DNA of 64,000 nt from Spectribacter hydrogenoxidans (GTDB taxonomy: Bacteria; Pseudomonadota; Gammaproteobacteria; Nevskiales; Salinisphaeraceae). Position 1 is the first letter of the stretch. Each line of letters starts with the position of its first letter. Below are positions 24,348 to 35,706 of the stretch, in pieces. The DNA is taken from positions 62,001 to 126,000 of the forward strand of contig NZ_JAVRIB010000009.1 in NCBI RefSeq assembly GCF_031846275.1. The letters run 5' to 3'. Below the pieces are notes generated by a model. The model ran no database searches and was not told where the DNA came from. It was given only the letters and a program-made list of their open reading frames with translations. The position numbers and the translations under genes are program-made.

Positions 24348-25151
24348 ATGACCGACACCAGCGACAACACCCGCGCCGGTTACCGGACCATCTGGATTTC
24401 CGACGTGCATCTGGGTACGGCCGGCTGTCAGGCCGAGCGCCTCACGCAGTTTCTCAAGGACAACCAGTGCGACACGCTGTATCTGGTTGGCGACATCATC
24501 GACGGCTGGCGTCTGCACAACCATTTCTACTGGCCGCAGACCCATACCAACGTCATCCGCAAGATTCTGACCAAGTCCAAGCGCGGCACGCAGGTCTACT
24601 ACGTCACCGGCAACCATGACGATTTCCTGCGCAAGTTCGTGGACTACGAACTGCGGCTGGGCAACGTGCACGTGGTCAACGATATGGTGCACGAAACCGC
24701 GGACGGCCGGCAGCTGTTCGTCATCCACGGCGACCTGTTCGACGTGGTCACCCGCTACCACAAGTGGGTGGCGCTGATCGGCGACGCGGCCTACACCTCG
24801 CTGCTGCGGGCCAACCGCTACGTCAACTGGGCGCGGGCGCGGCTGGGTTACCCGTACTGGTCGCTGTCCGCCTTTGCCAAGCAGCGGGTCAAGACCGCGG
24901 TGAACTTCATTTCCGAATTCGAGAAGGCGGTGGCTCACGAATGCCGGCGCCGCGGCTTTGACGGGGTGGTCTGCGGCCACATCCACCATGCCGAGATCAA
25001 GAACCTCGAAGGTGTGACCTACTACAACTCGGGCGACTGGGTGGAATCCTGCACCGCGCTGGTCGAGCACCACGACGGGCACATGGAAATCCTGCACTGG
25101 GCCGACACGGAAGAAACCCACCAGAACGTCACCCAGCTGCGCGTGGCGTGA
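24348..25151 (+). CDS. PlcP/LpxH-like metallophosphoesterase under PhoB control
   Basis: 267 residues of the calcineurin-like fold. Metal-ligand motifs occur in order: SDVHLG (18-23), GDIIDGW (48-54), GNHDD (88-92), HGD near 130 and GHIHHAEI near 207-214. Database names for this family vary between UDP-2,3-diacylglucosamine diphosphatase and PlcP. The SKRGTQVYYVTGNHDDF, PYWSLSAFAKQRVK and YYNSGDWVESCTALVE stretches resemble PlcP of rhizobia and marine bacteria, a phospholipase C that degrades membrane phospholipid during phosphate starvation. The Pho box directly upstream supports PlcP over a housekeeping LpxH. No glycosyltransferase or betaine-lipid gene is adjacent. Confidence 0.82.
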   Translation: MTDTSDNTRAGYRTIWISDVHLGTAGCQAERLTQFLKDNQCDTLYLVGDIIDGWRLHNHFYWPQTHTNVIRKILTKSKRGTQVYYVTGNHDDFLRKFVDYELRLGNVHVVNDMVHETADGRQLFVIHGDLFDVVTRYHKWVALIGDAAYTSLLRANRYVNWARARLGYPYWSLSAFAKQRVKTAVNFISEFEKAVAHECRRRGFDGVVCGHIHHAEIKNLEGVTYYNSGDWVESCTALVEHHDGHMEILHWADTEETHQNVTQLRVA

Positions 25152-25197
25152 TCCGGGCCGGCTTGCGCCACGGCGGGTGACCGCTGACACTGCCGGC

Positions 25198-25731
25198 ATG
25201 AACGATGCCGTGGAAATTCTCGCCGAGGGCCGCTTCCTGCGCCTGTCGCGGCGCGGCAAGTGGGAGTACGTGTCGCGGGTGAATGCTGCCGGTGCCGTCC
25301 ACATTCTCGCGGTCACGCCGGATGATGAACTGCTGATGGTCGATCAGTACCGCGTGCCCATGGGCGGTCGGGTGCTGGAGCTGCCCGCGGGCCTTGTCGG
25401 CGACGCAGACGGCGGCACCGATGACACGCCGGAAACCGCCGCAGCGCGTGAGTTGCTCGAGGAAACCGGTTACCGCCCGGGGCGGGTTGAACACCTCTAC
25501 GACGGCCCTTCCTCGCCGGGCATGGCCTCGGAACTGGTGACCATGGTGCGGGCGTTCGACCTGGAACGCGTGGGCGAGGGCGGCGGCGTGGGCGGCGAGG
25601 ACATTCGCGTGCTGCACGTCCCGCTGGCCGGCGTGCGCCACTGGCTGGCCGAACAGGTTGCCGCCGGCCGGTCGGTGGATCACAAGGTCTACGCCGCGCT
25701 GTTTTTCCTGACGGACGCCGTGAGGTCTTGA
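25198..25731 (+). CDS. Nudix hydrolase, ADP-ribose pyrophosphatase-like
   Basis: 177 residues from the ATG at 25198 (GTG 25177 is an in-frame alternative). The Nudix box is AAARELLEETGY near 80-91, preceded by the family-typical VLELPAGLVGD; the usual Glu of GE in the loop is replaced here by Asp/Thr in GGTDDTPET, a small variation. The C-terminal half contains YDGPSSPGMASELVTMV, typical of ADP-ribose/NudF-like enzymes (SPG-E pattern). It may hydrolyse ADP-ribose or related nucleotide sugars. The gene follows the phosphoesterase with a 46-nt gap and its last 43 nt overlap the convergent PPTase gene. Confidence 0.85.
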   Translation: MNDAVEILAEGRFLRLSRRGKWEYVSRVNAAGAVHILAVTPDDELLMVDQYRVPMGGRVLELPAGLVGDADGGTDDTPETAAARELLEETGYRPGRVEHLYDGPSSPGMASELVTMVRAFDLERVGEGGGVGGEDIRVLHVPLAGVRHWLAEQVAAGRSVDHKVYAALFFLTDAVRS

Positions 25732-26336
25732 GCCTCGGCCGGTGGTGGCGCCCCTTCGGCGGCTGTGCACAACGCGTAACCCGCCGGCGCCGGCGGGCGT
25801 GACAGCCGGAATGCCCGGTCGTCCAGCCATGCGGTGTCCGCTTCGATCCGGACCGCGGCCAGGCGGCGTGGCCCGACCTGTCCGGTCGCCTTGATCACCG
25901 CCTCGCGTGCGGTCCAGCTCACGAAGAACATCGCCGGGTCATGTTCCGCGGCCGCGTTTTCCGCCAGCGACAGCAGCCGCAGCACCCGCAGGGTCCGCAG
26001 CGGCCGGATGCGCTCGATGTCCACTCCGATGGCACCGCCATCGGTCACCGCGCATACCGCGTAGTCCCCGGCATGGCTGAGACTGATCGCGGGCCCGTCG
26101 GGCATGCCCAGCTGGCCGTCCCGCCGCGTCAGCGCAGCAAGATCAATCGGCCAGCCGTCATGGCCGGCGGCGGCCGCCAGCAGCCGCAGCCCGTCCTCGC
26201 TCTGCCGGCGGGCGCGGGTACTGGTCATGGCCGCGAGACGCTCACGCACCGGTGCCGACAGCGCCGCCCGCCAGGCCGCGGATACCGGCGGCAGATCGCG
26301 GCGGTTGAGCAGGTAAAGCCCGGATTCCGCCGTCAC
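25689..26336 (-). CDS. 4'-phosphopantetheinyl transferase
   Basis: 215 residues with a GTG start at 26336 that overlaps the stop of the upstream acyltransferase gene (GTGA). Signature residues are GVDIERIR (Mg2+-binding Asp) and FFVSWTAREAVIKATGQ (Trp-Thr-Ala-Arg-Glu...Lys), the second PPTase motif. The Sfp/AcpT-type length suggests activation of acyl or peptidyl carrier proteins in the cytoplasm. Its 3' end runs 43 nt into the Nudix gene on the other strand. No polyketide or NRPS genes lie nearby, so the carrier protein partner is not evident. Confidence 0.87.
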   Translation of the reverse strand: MTAESGLYLLNRRDLPPVSAAWRAALSAPVRERLAAMTSTRARRQSEDGLRLLAAAAGHDGWPIDLAALTRRDGQLGMPDGPAISLSHAGDYAVCAVTDGGAIGVDIERIRPLRTLRVLRLLSLAENAAAEHDPAMFFVSWTAREAVIKATGQVGPRRLAAVRIEADTAWLDDRAFRLSRPPAPAGYALCTAAEGAPPPAEAQDLTASVRKNSAA

Positions 26337-27043
26337 GTGCCCTGCCAGGCCTGTTCGGTGAGTTCGTTGAGCAGCCGTCCCAGCCGTTCGGCCTCGGTGG
26401 CGGCATCCGCATCGCGGCCGATGATCTGCGGTGGCCCAAGGGCAATGCGGAAACGGGCGAACGGCTTGGGAATCAGCGTGCCGTCCCAGGTGCGCAGCTG
26501 CCAGTAACGGTTGAGCGCACAGCCTACCGGTAGCACCGCCGCCCCCGTACGTCGCGACAGGATCACCGCTCCGGCCTTGAACTGCTGCGCCGGCCCGCTG
26601 GGACCATCCGCGAACACCACTGGCGATTTGCCCTCGCGCAGGGCCTTTCCCATGGCCCACAGGGCCTCGCGGCCGGAGCGGGTGGATGACCCCCGCATCA
26701 CGGCGCCGCCGTGCAGGGCTGCCACCCGGGCGATGAATTCGCCTTCCCGCGACGGGCTGATCAGAAAGCCCATCCGCATGCCCAGCCGTTGCCAGTTCAG
26801 CAGGTAGATGCCGCTGACCAGTTCCGCCTGGTGCCAGGCGCAGGCGATTACCGGGCCCTCGCGGCGCGCGGTCTCGACATAGCCGCTGCCGGCCACCACA
26901 TCGAAGCGACAGGTCCAGCGCACCAGCCAGAGATACGCCGACACCACCCAGGCCAGCAGCGTGATCTGCAGGCTCTGCCAGAACGTCAGGTTGGCCCGCA
27001 GGCTGCCGTCGGGATTGCGGAGAAAGGGTTCGCGTTGGCCCAT
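26333..27043 (-). CDS. DUF374 lysophospholipid acyltransferase-like protein
   Basis: 236 residues from the ATG at 27043 (MGQREPFLRNPDG). A membrane helix at about 19-38 (ITLLAWVVSAYLWLV) anchors it. The acyltransferase pattern appears as ACAWHQAELVSG (His near 70; the family uses W-H-x4 in place of NHQS-x-D), FLISPSREGEFIARV, VMRGSSTRSG and VFADGPSGPAQQFKAGAVIL. DUF374 proteins are thought to acylate lipid A-like or lysolipid acceptors. It overlaps the PPTase gene by 4 nt, a link between acyl-carrier activation and acyl transfer that may be functional. Confidence 0.84.
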   Translation of the reverse strand: MGQREPFLRNPDGSLRANLTFWQSLQITLLAWVVSAYLWLVRWTCRFDVVAGSGYVETARREGPVIACAWHQAELVSGIYLLNWQRLGMRMGFLISPSREGEFIARVAALHGGAVMRGSSTRSGREALWAMGKALREGKSPVVFADGPSGPAQQFKAGAVILSRRTGAAVLPVGCALNRYWQLRTWDGTLIPKPFARFRIALGPPQIIGRDADAATEAERLGRLLNELTEQAWQGT

Positions 27044-27170
27044 GGGTGAGGTAAGGGCTCGTGAAGCATGCCGGTCCGGTAGTATCGCCGATCGACCGGC
27101 GGCCCCGCACGGATTGAAAGCACCCACGCCCGGCCGCAGGCTTCACTAGAACTCCGGAATCAATCGGCAC

Positions 27171-28589
27171 ATGCTTCGATCATTGAACAGCGGGTCACTC
27201 GCCCTGCTGACCGATCTCTACCAGCTGACCATGGCTTATGCCCACTGGTGTGCGGCCGATCCCGAGCGTGAGGCGGTATTCAACCTGTTCTTCCGGGAGG
27301 CGCCGTTCGGGCAGGCATTCGCGCTGGCCGCCGGTCTGGAGGACGTGCGCGACTACCTGGCCGATTTCGCTTTCGCACCGGACGACATCGACTACTTGCG
27401 CGGGTTGACCGACGCCCGTGGCGGCCGGCTGTTCGAACCCGCGTTTCTGGATTATCTCGCAACCCTGAGATTCACCGGCGATGTGGATGCGGTGCCCGAA
27501 GGCACCGCGGTGTTCCCCCGTGAACCCATGCTGCGGGTGCGCGCGCCCATCCTGCAGGCCCAGCTGCTGGAAACAGCGCTGCTCAATCTGGTGAATTTTC
27601 CCACCCTGATTGCCACCAAGGCGGCGCGCATGGCCCGTGCCGCGGGCGGTGATCCGGTGCTGGATTTCGGCCTGCGCAAGGCCCACGGCCCGCAAGCCGG
27701 GGTGATCGCCGCGCGGGCTGCCTACATCGGCGGCTGCGCGGCTACCGCCAACGTGCTGGCCGGCAAGCTGTTCGATATCCCGGTCAGGGGCACGCATGCC
27801 CACAGCTGGGTCATGGCCTTCGACGATGAACTGGACGCCTTCCTGCGCTACGCCGAGGCCCTGCCGAACAACTGCATCTTCCTGGTGGATACCTACGACA
27901 CGCGATCCGGCATCGACAACGCCATCGCCGCCGGCCGGCAGCTGCGCGAACGCGGCCACGAAATGCTGGGCATTCGTCTGGACTCCGGTGATCTCGGAGC
28001 GCTGGCCCGCGAAGCCCGCGCCAGGCTGGATGCCGCCGGATTCCCCGACGCCCGTATCGCAGCCAGCTCCAGCCTGGACGAGCACAGAATCGCCGAGCTC
28101 AAGCAGGGCGGTGCGCCCATTGTGTTGTGGGGCGTGGGCACGCGGCTGACCACCGGCGCGCCGGATGGCGCCCTCGACGGCGTATACAAGCTGGGGGCGA
28201 TCCGCGACGACGACGGTCGCTGGCGGCAGCGCGCCAAGCGTTCCGATACCGCCGACAAGCAGACCCTGGCCGGCAGCCTCCAGGTGCGCCGCTTTCTCGA
28301 CGCCGATGGCCGGCCGCTGGCCGACTGGCTGTACGACGACGAGGTGGTCGGTGCCGATTTCCGGGCCGGCCGGTTGCTGGCAGGCGGCGAGGCCCGCGCA
28401 CTGCCGGCGGCGGCTTCCACGCGGGACCTGTTGCAGCCGCTAGTGCGTGGTGGCCGGCCGGTGGGTGACCCGCCCGACCTGACATCCATCCGCGAGCACG
28501 CCGCGGGTGAATGCTCGGCATTTGCCGCTGTCACAGGCTATGAGGTCGCGCTGGAGGCGCGGCTGGCCGATGCGCAGGGAGATAAGTGA
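27171..28589 (+). CDS. pncB: Nicotinate phosphoribosyltransferase
   Basis: 472 residues. The entry LLTDLYQLTMAYAHW is the family hallmark; further motifs are EPMLRVRAPILQAQLLETALLN, DFGLRKAHGPQAG, GTHAHSWVMAF (carrying the His region) and GIRLDSGDLGAL (phosphoribosyl site). It makes nicotinate mononucleotide from nicotinate and PRPP in NAD salvage. The stop codon overlaps the start of pncA (TGATG), so both salvage steps, deamidation and phosphoribosylation, are translated together. The length matches the long bacterial form. Confidence 0.95.
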   Translation: MLRSLNSGSLALLTDLYQLTMAYAHWCAADPEREAVFNLFFREAPFGQAFALAAGLEDVRDYLADFAFAPDDIDYLRGLTDARGGRLFEPAFLDYLATLRFTGDVDAVPEGTAVFPREPMLRVRAPILQAQLLETALLNLVNFPTLIATKAARMARAAGGDPVLDFGLRKAHGPQAGVIAARAAYIGGCAATANVLAGKLFDIPVRGTHAHSWVMAFDDELDAFLRYAEALPNNCIFLVDTYDTRSGIDNAIAAGRQLRERGHEMLGIRLDSGDLGALAREARARLDAAGFPDARIAASSSLDEHRIAELKQGGAPIVLWGVGTRLTTGAPDGALDGVYKLGAIRDDDGRWRQRAKRSDTADKQTLAGSLQVRRFLDADGRPLADWLYDDEVVGADFRAGRLLAGGEARALPAAASTRDLLQPLVRGGRPVGDPPDLTSIREHAAGECSAFAAVTGYEVALEARLADAQGDK

Positions 28590-29215
28590 TGGCAACGGAC
28601 GCACTGATTCTGGTCGACATTCAGAACGATTTTCTGCCCGGCGGCGCGCTGGCGGTTCCCGAGGGGGACGCCGTAATCCCGGTGGTCAATCGCCTGCAAT
28701 CCGCGTTCGATATCGTCGTGGCCTCGCAGGACTGGCACCCGGCCGATCATCTGTCCTTCGCCAGCCAGCACGAGGGTTTGACACCATTCGAAGTGACGGA
28801 AGTGGATGGCTTGACCCAGATTCTATGGCCTGATCATTGCGTTCAGGGGTCGCATGGCGCGGAATTCGCGGCCGACCTGAACATGGGTCGCGTGGACGCG
28901 GTATTCCGCAAGGGCACGGACCGTCGTATCGACAGCTACAGCGCCTTCCACGACAACGGCCATCGCAAGGCCACCGGACTGGCCGACTGGCTGCGGGCCC
29001 GCGACGTGACCGCGGTGACGCTGGCCGGTCTGGCAGCGGATGTATGTGTGTACTTCACCGCCATGGACGCGGTGGACGAAGGATTCGCCACCCGGCTGGT
29101 GTCCGATGGCACCCGCGGGGTGGATCTGCAGCCCGGTGACGTGGACAGCGCGTTCGATCGCATGCGCGCCGCCGGGGTGGAGATGGTTACCAGCGAGCGG
29201 ATTGCCGGCCACTGA
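28589..29215 (+). CDS. pncA: Nicotinamidase
   Basis: 208 residues from the ATG at 28589, overlapping the pncB stop by one base. The cysteine-hydrolase triad is visible: Asp10 in ILVDIQNDF, Lys108 in VFRKGTD and Cys153 in AADVCVYFTAMDA. The metal-binding segment is SQDWHPADHLSF. It converts nicotinamide to nicotinate for PncB. Length matches E. coli PncA (about 213). Confidence 0.95.
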   Translation: MATDALILVDIQNDFLPGGALAVPEGDAVIPVVNRLQSAFDIVVASQDWHPADHLSFASQHEGLTPFEVTEVDGLTQILWPDHCVQGSHGAEFAADLNMGRVDAVFRKGTDRRIDSYSAFHDNGHRKATGLADWLRARDVTAVTLAGLAADVCVYFTAMDAVDEGFATRLVSDGTRGVDLQPGDVDSAFDRMRAAGVEMVTSERIAGH

Positions 29216-29259
29216 CGGCCGCCAGCCGTCTCGATCAACCCCGACACGAGTTGAAAGCC

Positions 29260-29637
29260 ATGCCCGATGCCGAGCAGGTTGACCAGGTCCCGGTGGATAC
29301 CGGCCGAATCACGCTCGACCGCATTGCCGCGGTCATCCACGTTCAATGCAGCGGCGAGGCCATCGCCAGATCCGGACATGCCTTCGAACTGCGCGAGGCG
29401 GGCTATCCGCCGGTGATCTACGTGCCCATCGCCGATGTTCGGCCCGGTGTGCTGAGCGACAACCCGGCCACCAGTCACTGTCCGCACAAGGGCGACGCCC
29501 GCTACTACGACGTCACCGTCGGCGACCAGGCCCTGCCCAATGCCGCCTGGCACTATCCCGACCCCAGACCGGAACTGGCTGCGATTGCCGACTGCGTGGC
29601 CTTCTACCCCGACCCCATCGTGATATGGCGGGAGTAG
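29260..29637 (+). CDS. DUF427 domain protein
   Basis: 125 residues from the ATG at 29260; a TTG at 29251 is also in frame. A single DUF427 domain with the family pattern YPPVIYVP, HCPHKGDARYYDV (Cys-Pro-His-Lys-Gly) and AWHYPDPRPELAAIADCVAFYPD. These small beta-rich proteins have no established biochemical role. It follows pncA after 44 nt on the same strand and could share its transcript. Confidence 0.86.
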   Translation: MPDAEQVDQVPVDTGRITLDRIAAVIHVQCSGEAIARSGHAFELREAGYPPVIYVPIADVRPGVLSDNPATSHCPHKGDARYYDVTVGDQALPNAAWHYPDPRPELAAIADCVAFYPDPIVIWRE

Positions 29638-29656
29638 GGTACCGCTACCAGACGGA

Positions 29657-30277
29657 CTAGCGCTTCGGATACAGCAGCCGGGATACCGGGTAGCCGGTTG
29701 CGGCTGGCAGTGCTCCGGCAATCTCAGCCGCACTGGTCAGCAAGCGATCCCCGGCAACCGGCCCGAAAGCCCGGCAGGCGGCTACGTACAGCGCATGGAT
29801 CGCGGCGGCGATGGCCGGCTCGCCCAGTGCAGGCATGGTGGTGCGACGGCCGGCCAGCCAGTCCGCCACCTCATCGGCGCTTGCCGCCAGTGCCGGTTCG
29901 CGGCCGACCGCCGGGGCAATTTCCGCCGCCAGGCGAGTGGTGTCCGCCTGCTGCCGGATGGCATCCACCAGCGCGGCGCCGACTTCCCGGGCCCGCGGAT
30001 TCGGTATGCCGTTGCTGTTCGCTGCGGCCGGTGTTGCTGCGGGTGCCGGGGCGGTGCCGTGCACCATGGCACGGTAGATCGCGGTGCGCAGGGCATGCCG
30101 CTGGCTGGTGGACAACTCGAAGCGCGCGCTGATGTCGCGCACGAAGGTCAGCACGCTGGCGGCCTGACCATTGGCGTACTGCGTATGCCAGAGATGCGAT
30201 GCGGTGGTCGCCTGGTAGTCGGGCAGATGGGCGCTCAGTACCGCATCAATCGCCTGTTGCCAGTCCGTGTCGGTCAC
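29657..30277 (-). CDS. Uncharacterised helical protein downstream of amtB
   Basis: 206 residues, Ala-rich and probably all helical, with no signal peptide or membrane segment. It contains SRFELSTSQRHALRTAIYRAM-like sequence (residues about 51-70), a low-complexity linker near 75-92 (APAPAATPAAANSNG) and a C-terminal helical half. I do not recognise the family. It begins 5 nt after the amtB stop and is almost certainly in that operon, in the position where many bacteria keep the PII protein GlnK, but it shows no PII fold or T-loop. Confidence 0.62.
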   Translation of the reverse strand: MTDTDWQQAIDAVLSAHLPDYQATTASHLWHTQYANGQAASVLTFVRDISARFELSTSQRHALRTAIYRAMVHGTAPAPAATPAAANSNGIPNPRAREVGAALVDAIRQQADTTRLAAEIAPAVGREPALAASADEVADWLAGRRTTMPALGEPAIAAAIHALYVAACRAFGPVAGDRLLTSAAEIAGALPAATGYPVSRLLYPKR

Positions 30278-30282
30278 GGGGG

Positions 30283-31581
<1,299 letters not shown>

Positions 31582-31732
31582 GCGTCCGCTTCCTGGGGGG
31601 ATGAACCACATCGGGGCAGCAAGAACGGTGCCGACGCCGTTTGCCTGGCCGTCGGAGCCGGTCCGGCAAGCGGTGCAGCCGGGTCGTTGCGCATGTTCTA
31701 ATAAACCATCCTACGTCACTGACCGACCGCTG

Positions 31733-33619
<1,887 letters not shown>

Positions 33620-33734
33620 TACGTCGCTAGCCTGAGCGCGCCATCCCCTCGCTCCGACACAAGGGGAGCGGGCCAAGGAGAGGGAATTGCGCCTCCCGGC
33701 GCGACACAAGAAATCCAGACAAATGCTTCATATA

Positions 33735-33763
33735 TTGTTGCGTGATGCGCAACGCGCTATAAT
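33735..33763 (+). promoter_or_regulatory. Promoter with operator palindrome for higBA
   Basis: TTGTTG (33735-33740), a 17-nt spacer and TATAAT (33758-33763) give a near-consensus sigma-70 promoter. GTTGCG-N5-CGCAAC (33737-33753) is an exact inverted repeat within it, an expected HigA/HigB operator. The TATAAT lies only 7 nt before the GTG start, so the mRNA would be nearly leaderless. Confidence 0.72.
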
Positions 33764-33769
33764 CGCGGC

Positions 33770-34048
33770 GTGATCAAGTCGTTCCGCCACAAGGGGCTCA
33801 AGCGCTACTTCGAGTCGGGGTCAAAGGCCGGCATTCAGCCCGAGCACGCTAGGCGGCTACATATGCAATTGGCCGCGTTGGATACGGCGATCAATATCGA
33901 AGATATGGATATTCCCGGCTTCAGGCTGCACACCCTAAAAGGGTCGGACGGCGGACGCTGGTCCATCTGGGTGAGCGGAAATTGGCGTATTACGTTTGAG
34001 TTCCGGAACGGAAATGCCTTCGTCCTGGACTACGAGGACTATCACTGA
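33770..34048 (+). CDS. higB: Toxin HigB (RelE-like)
   Basis: 92 residues with a GTG start. The sequence IKSFRHKGLKRYFESGSKAGIQPEHARRL, here abbreviated to its ends, and the core LKGSDGGRWSIWVSGNWRI (about 57-75) with FVLDYEDYH at the C-terminus are typical of the Kid/HigB host-inhibition family. It is a ribosome-dependent mRNA endonuclease. The stop overlaps the higA start (TGATG). All expected features are present, so the toxin looks intact, unlike the second HigB-like gene at 50.5-51.2 kb. Confidence 0.92.
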   Translation: MIKSFRHKGLKRYFESGSKAGIQPEHARRLHMQLAALDTAINIEDMDIPGFRLHTLKGSDGGRWSIWVSGNWRITFEFRNGNAFVLDYEDYH

Positions 34049-34341
34049 TGACTATGCATAACCCCCCCCATCCTGGCGAATTCATTCGAGAGGTATACAT
34101 GGAACCTTTCGATATCACGGGACGCAAGCTGGCGCAGAAGCTGGGCGTCTCTCCCTCGACCCTGAGTCGCCTTCTCAAGGGAAGTAGCGGCGTCAGTTCT
34201 GAAATGGCACTCCGTTTATCCAAGGCACTCGGGCGTTCCGCCGAAAGCTGGCTGGCGATGCAGGATAACTATGAACTCTGGCAGGCCAGGGATTCGGTCA
34301 ATCTTGATGCCGTCGAAAAAATCGAGTTTGACGCGGCGTAG
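34048..34341 (+). CDS. higA: Antitoxin HigA (XRE family)
   Basis: 97 residues. PPHPGEFIREVYMEPFDI is the conserved HigA entry, and the HTH follows at about 26-60 (GRKLAQKLGVSPSTLSRLL, then SSEMALRLSKALG). The C-terminus has AESWLAMQDNYELWQA. It binds HigB and represses the operon through the palindrome overlapping the promoter. Translationally coupled to higB. About 230 bp after the stop, up to 34573, hold nothing I can assign. Confidence 0.94.
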   Translation: MTMHNPPHPGEFIREVYMEPFDITGRKLAQKLGVSPSTLSRLLKGSSGVSSEMALRLSKALGRSAESWLAMQDNYELWQARDSVNLDAVEKIEFDAA

Positions 34342-34573
34342 CGAATTATCGCGTTTAACCAATCGGGCCGTTACGGTGAGCTGGTAAGCAGGTTGCTAGC
34401 TTTTGCCGCCGTCGAACAAGCTGATCCTGCGGACCCCATTCGAGATCGAGGCGCAACAAATCGTCACCGTCCTGGCGGTCCGTCATCGGTTAGATGACAA
34501 TTGCTATTAAGCTGGTTATCAACAACAGAGCTCGGGTCGCGATCCGGCATCAGTAAACGACAGGAATGAATTG

Positions 34574-35503
34574 ATGGGATCGCAGCCGGCACTTCCGCTG
34601 AACTCGAACCAGCTCAACAGGACGACCGGACTCAGCACCGCCCTCGTGGCCATGGCGGCGTTCTGCTGGGGCATATCGGGTGGTATCGGCGGCATTCTCA
34701 TGGCCGACGGCTGGAGTGCGTTCGTGGTGGCGTCCTACCGTGGCGCCATCGGGCTGCTGTTCGTGCTGGGCTGGCTGGCGTTGCGCCCGCGGGACAGTGG
34801 CCTGGCCAGTGGCCGGTTGTGGGTCTGGTCGGTGATTGCCGGCCTCGGGGTGGCGGGCAACTTCTCGTTCTATTTCGTGAGCATCGGGGAGGGCAGTGTC
34901 GCGGTGGCGGCGACGCTGATGTATTGCGCCCCGGTGTTCGTGTATCTGGTGTCGTTCGCGCTCAAGCTGGAGCGGGCCACGCCGCTGAAGTGGGCGGCAA
35001 TCGCCATGGTGATGGTCGGGGTCGCGCTGCTGACCGGCATTTACAACATCGGGGCGAGCGGCGTTACACCGATCGGCGTGGGCGCCGGGCTGCTGGCCGG
35101 GTTGTCGTACGCGTTGTTCATCTTCGGCTTCAAGTACGCGGCGCCGCACGGCAGCCCGCAGGCGATTCTGGTGATCGCGTTCGCCGCGCTTTGCGCCATC
35201 CTGATCGGGTTTGCCGATACCGGCCAGGTGGTGGCGGTGCTGAGCACCCCGGACTGGCCGCTTTTCGGCATTCTGGGGGTGCTTGGCGCGGGGCTGTCAT
35301 TCATTCTCTACATCGTCGGACTGAACCACACGGCGCCGGCGGTGGCCTCGATTGTGGCCATGGTGGAGCCGGTCACGGCATCGCTGTTCGGCGTGGTGGT
35401 GCTTGAGGAAAGCCTGGTCGGTATGCAGGTAATTGGCATGGGTCTGATTCTGGTCACGGTGACGGCGCTGAGCGTCTATTCGAGCGCCCGGCGACCCGCT
35501 TAG
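34574..35503 (+). CDS. DMT-superfamily transporter, EamA type
   Basis: 309 residues from the ATG at 34574; a TTG one codon earlier is also possible. Ten membrane helices in two EamA repeats: repeat 1 about 20-150 (FCWGISGGIGGILMADG; ASYRGAIGLLFVLGW; AATLMYCAPVFVYLVSF), repeat 2 about 160-300 (AGLSYALFIFGFKYAA; GAGLSFILYIVGL; EPVTASLFGVVVLEE). The EPV motif near the end is common to EamA exporters of amino acids or metabolites. Substrate unknown. Monocistronic by spacing. Confidence 0.88.
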   Translation: MGSQPALPLNSNQLNRTTGLSTALVAMAAFCWGISGGIGGILMADGWSAFVVASYRGAIGLLFVLGWLALRPRDSGLASGRLWVWSVIAGLGVAGNFSFYFVSIGEGSVAVAATLMYCAPVFVYLVSFALKLERATPLKWAAIAMVMVGVALLTGIYNIGASGVTPIGVGAGLLAGLSYALFIFGFKYAAPHGSPQAILVIAFAALCAILIGFADTGQVVAVLSTPDWPLFGILGVLGAGLSFILYIVGLNHTAPAVASIVAMVEPVTASLFGVVVLEESLVGMQVIGMGLILVTVTALSVYSSARRPA

Positions 35504-35706
35504 CGCGCTGATTGATTGGCCGGGCTGGTACTGGCCGATGGCGCCTGCAGGCCTGGGCGGCGACGCTGCCTGGCAGGCCGATGCCGCCGCTCCAGGCATG
35601 GTCACAGGGGTTCCCGCACCTGCCGACAAACCGCGATTTGCCCCGCGGCCCACGCTTTCCGCCACACTGTGCGTCCCTCAACGATGCAGCAGGGCTTCCC
35701 CGACAT

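Noticed and set aside
29698..30132. Plus-strand frame as a proline-rich protein
   Set aside because: Antisense to the amtB-linked gene, with Pro/Arg-rich composition expected of a shadow frame.
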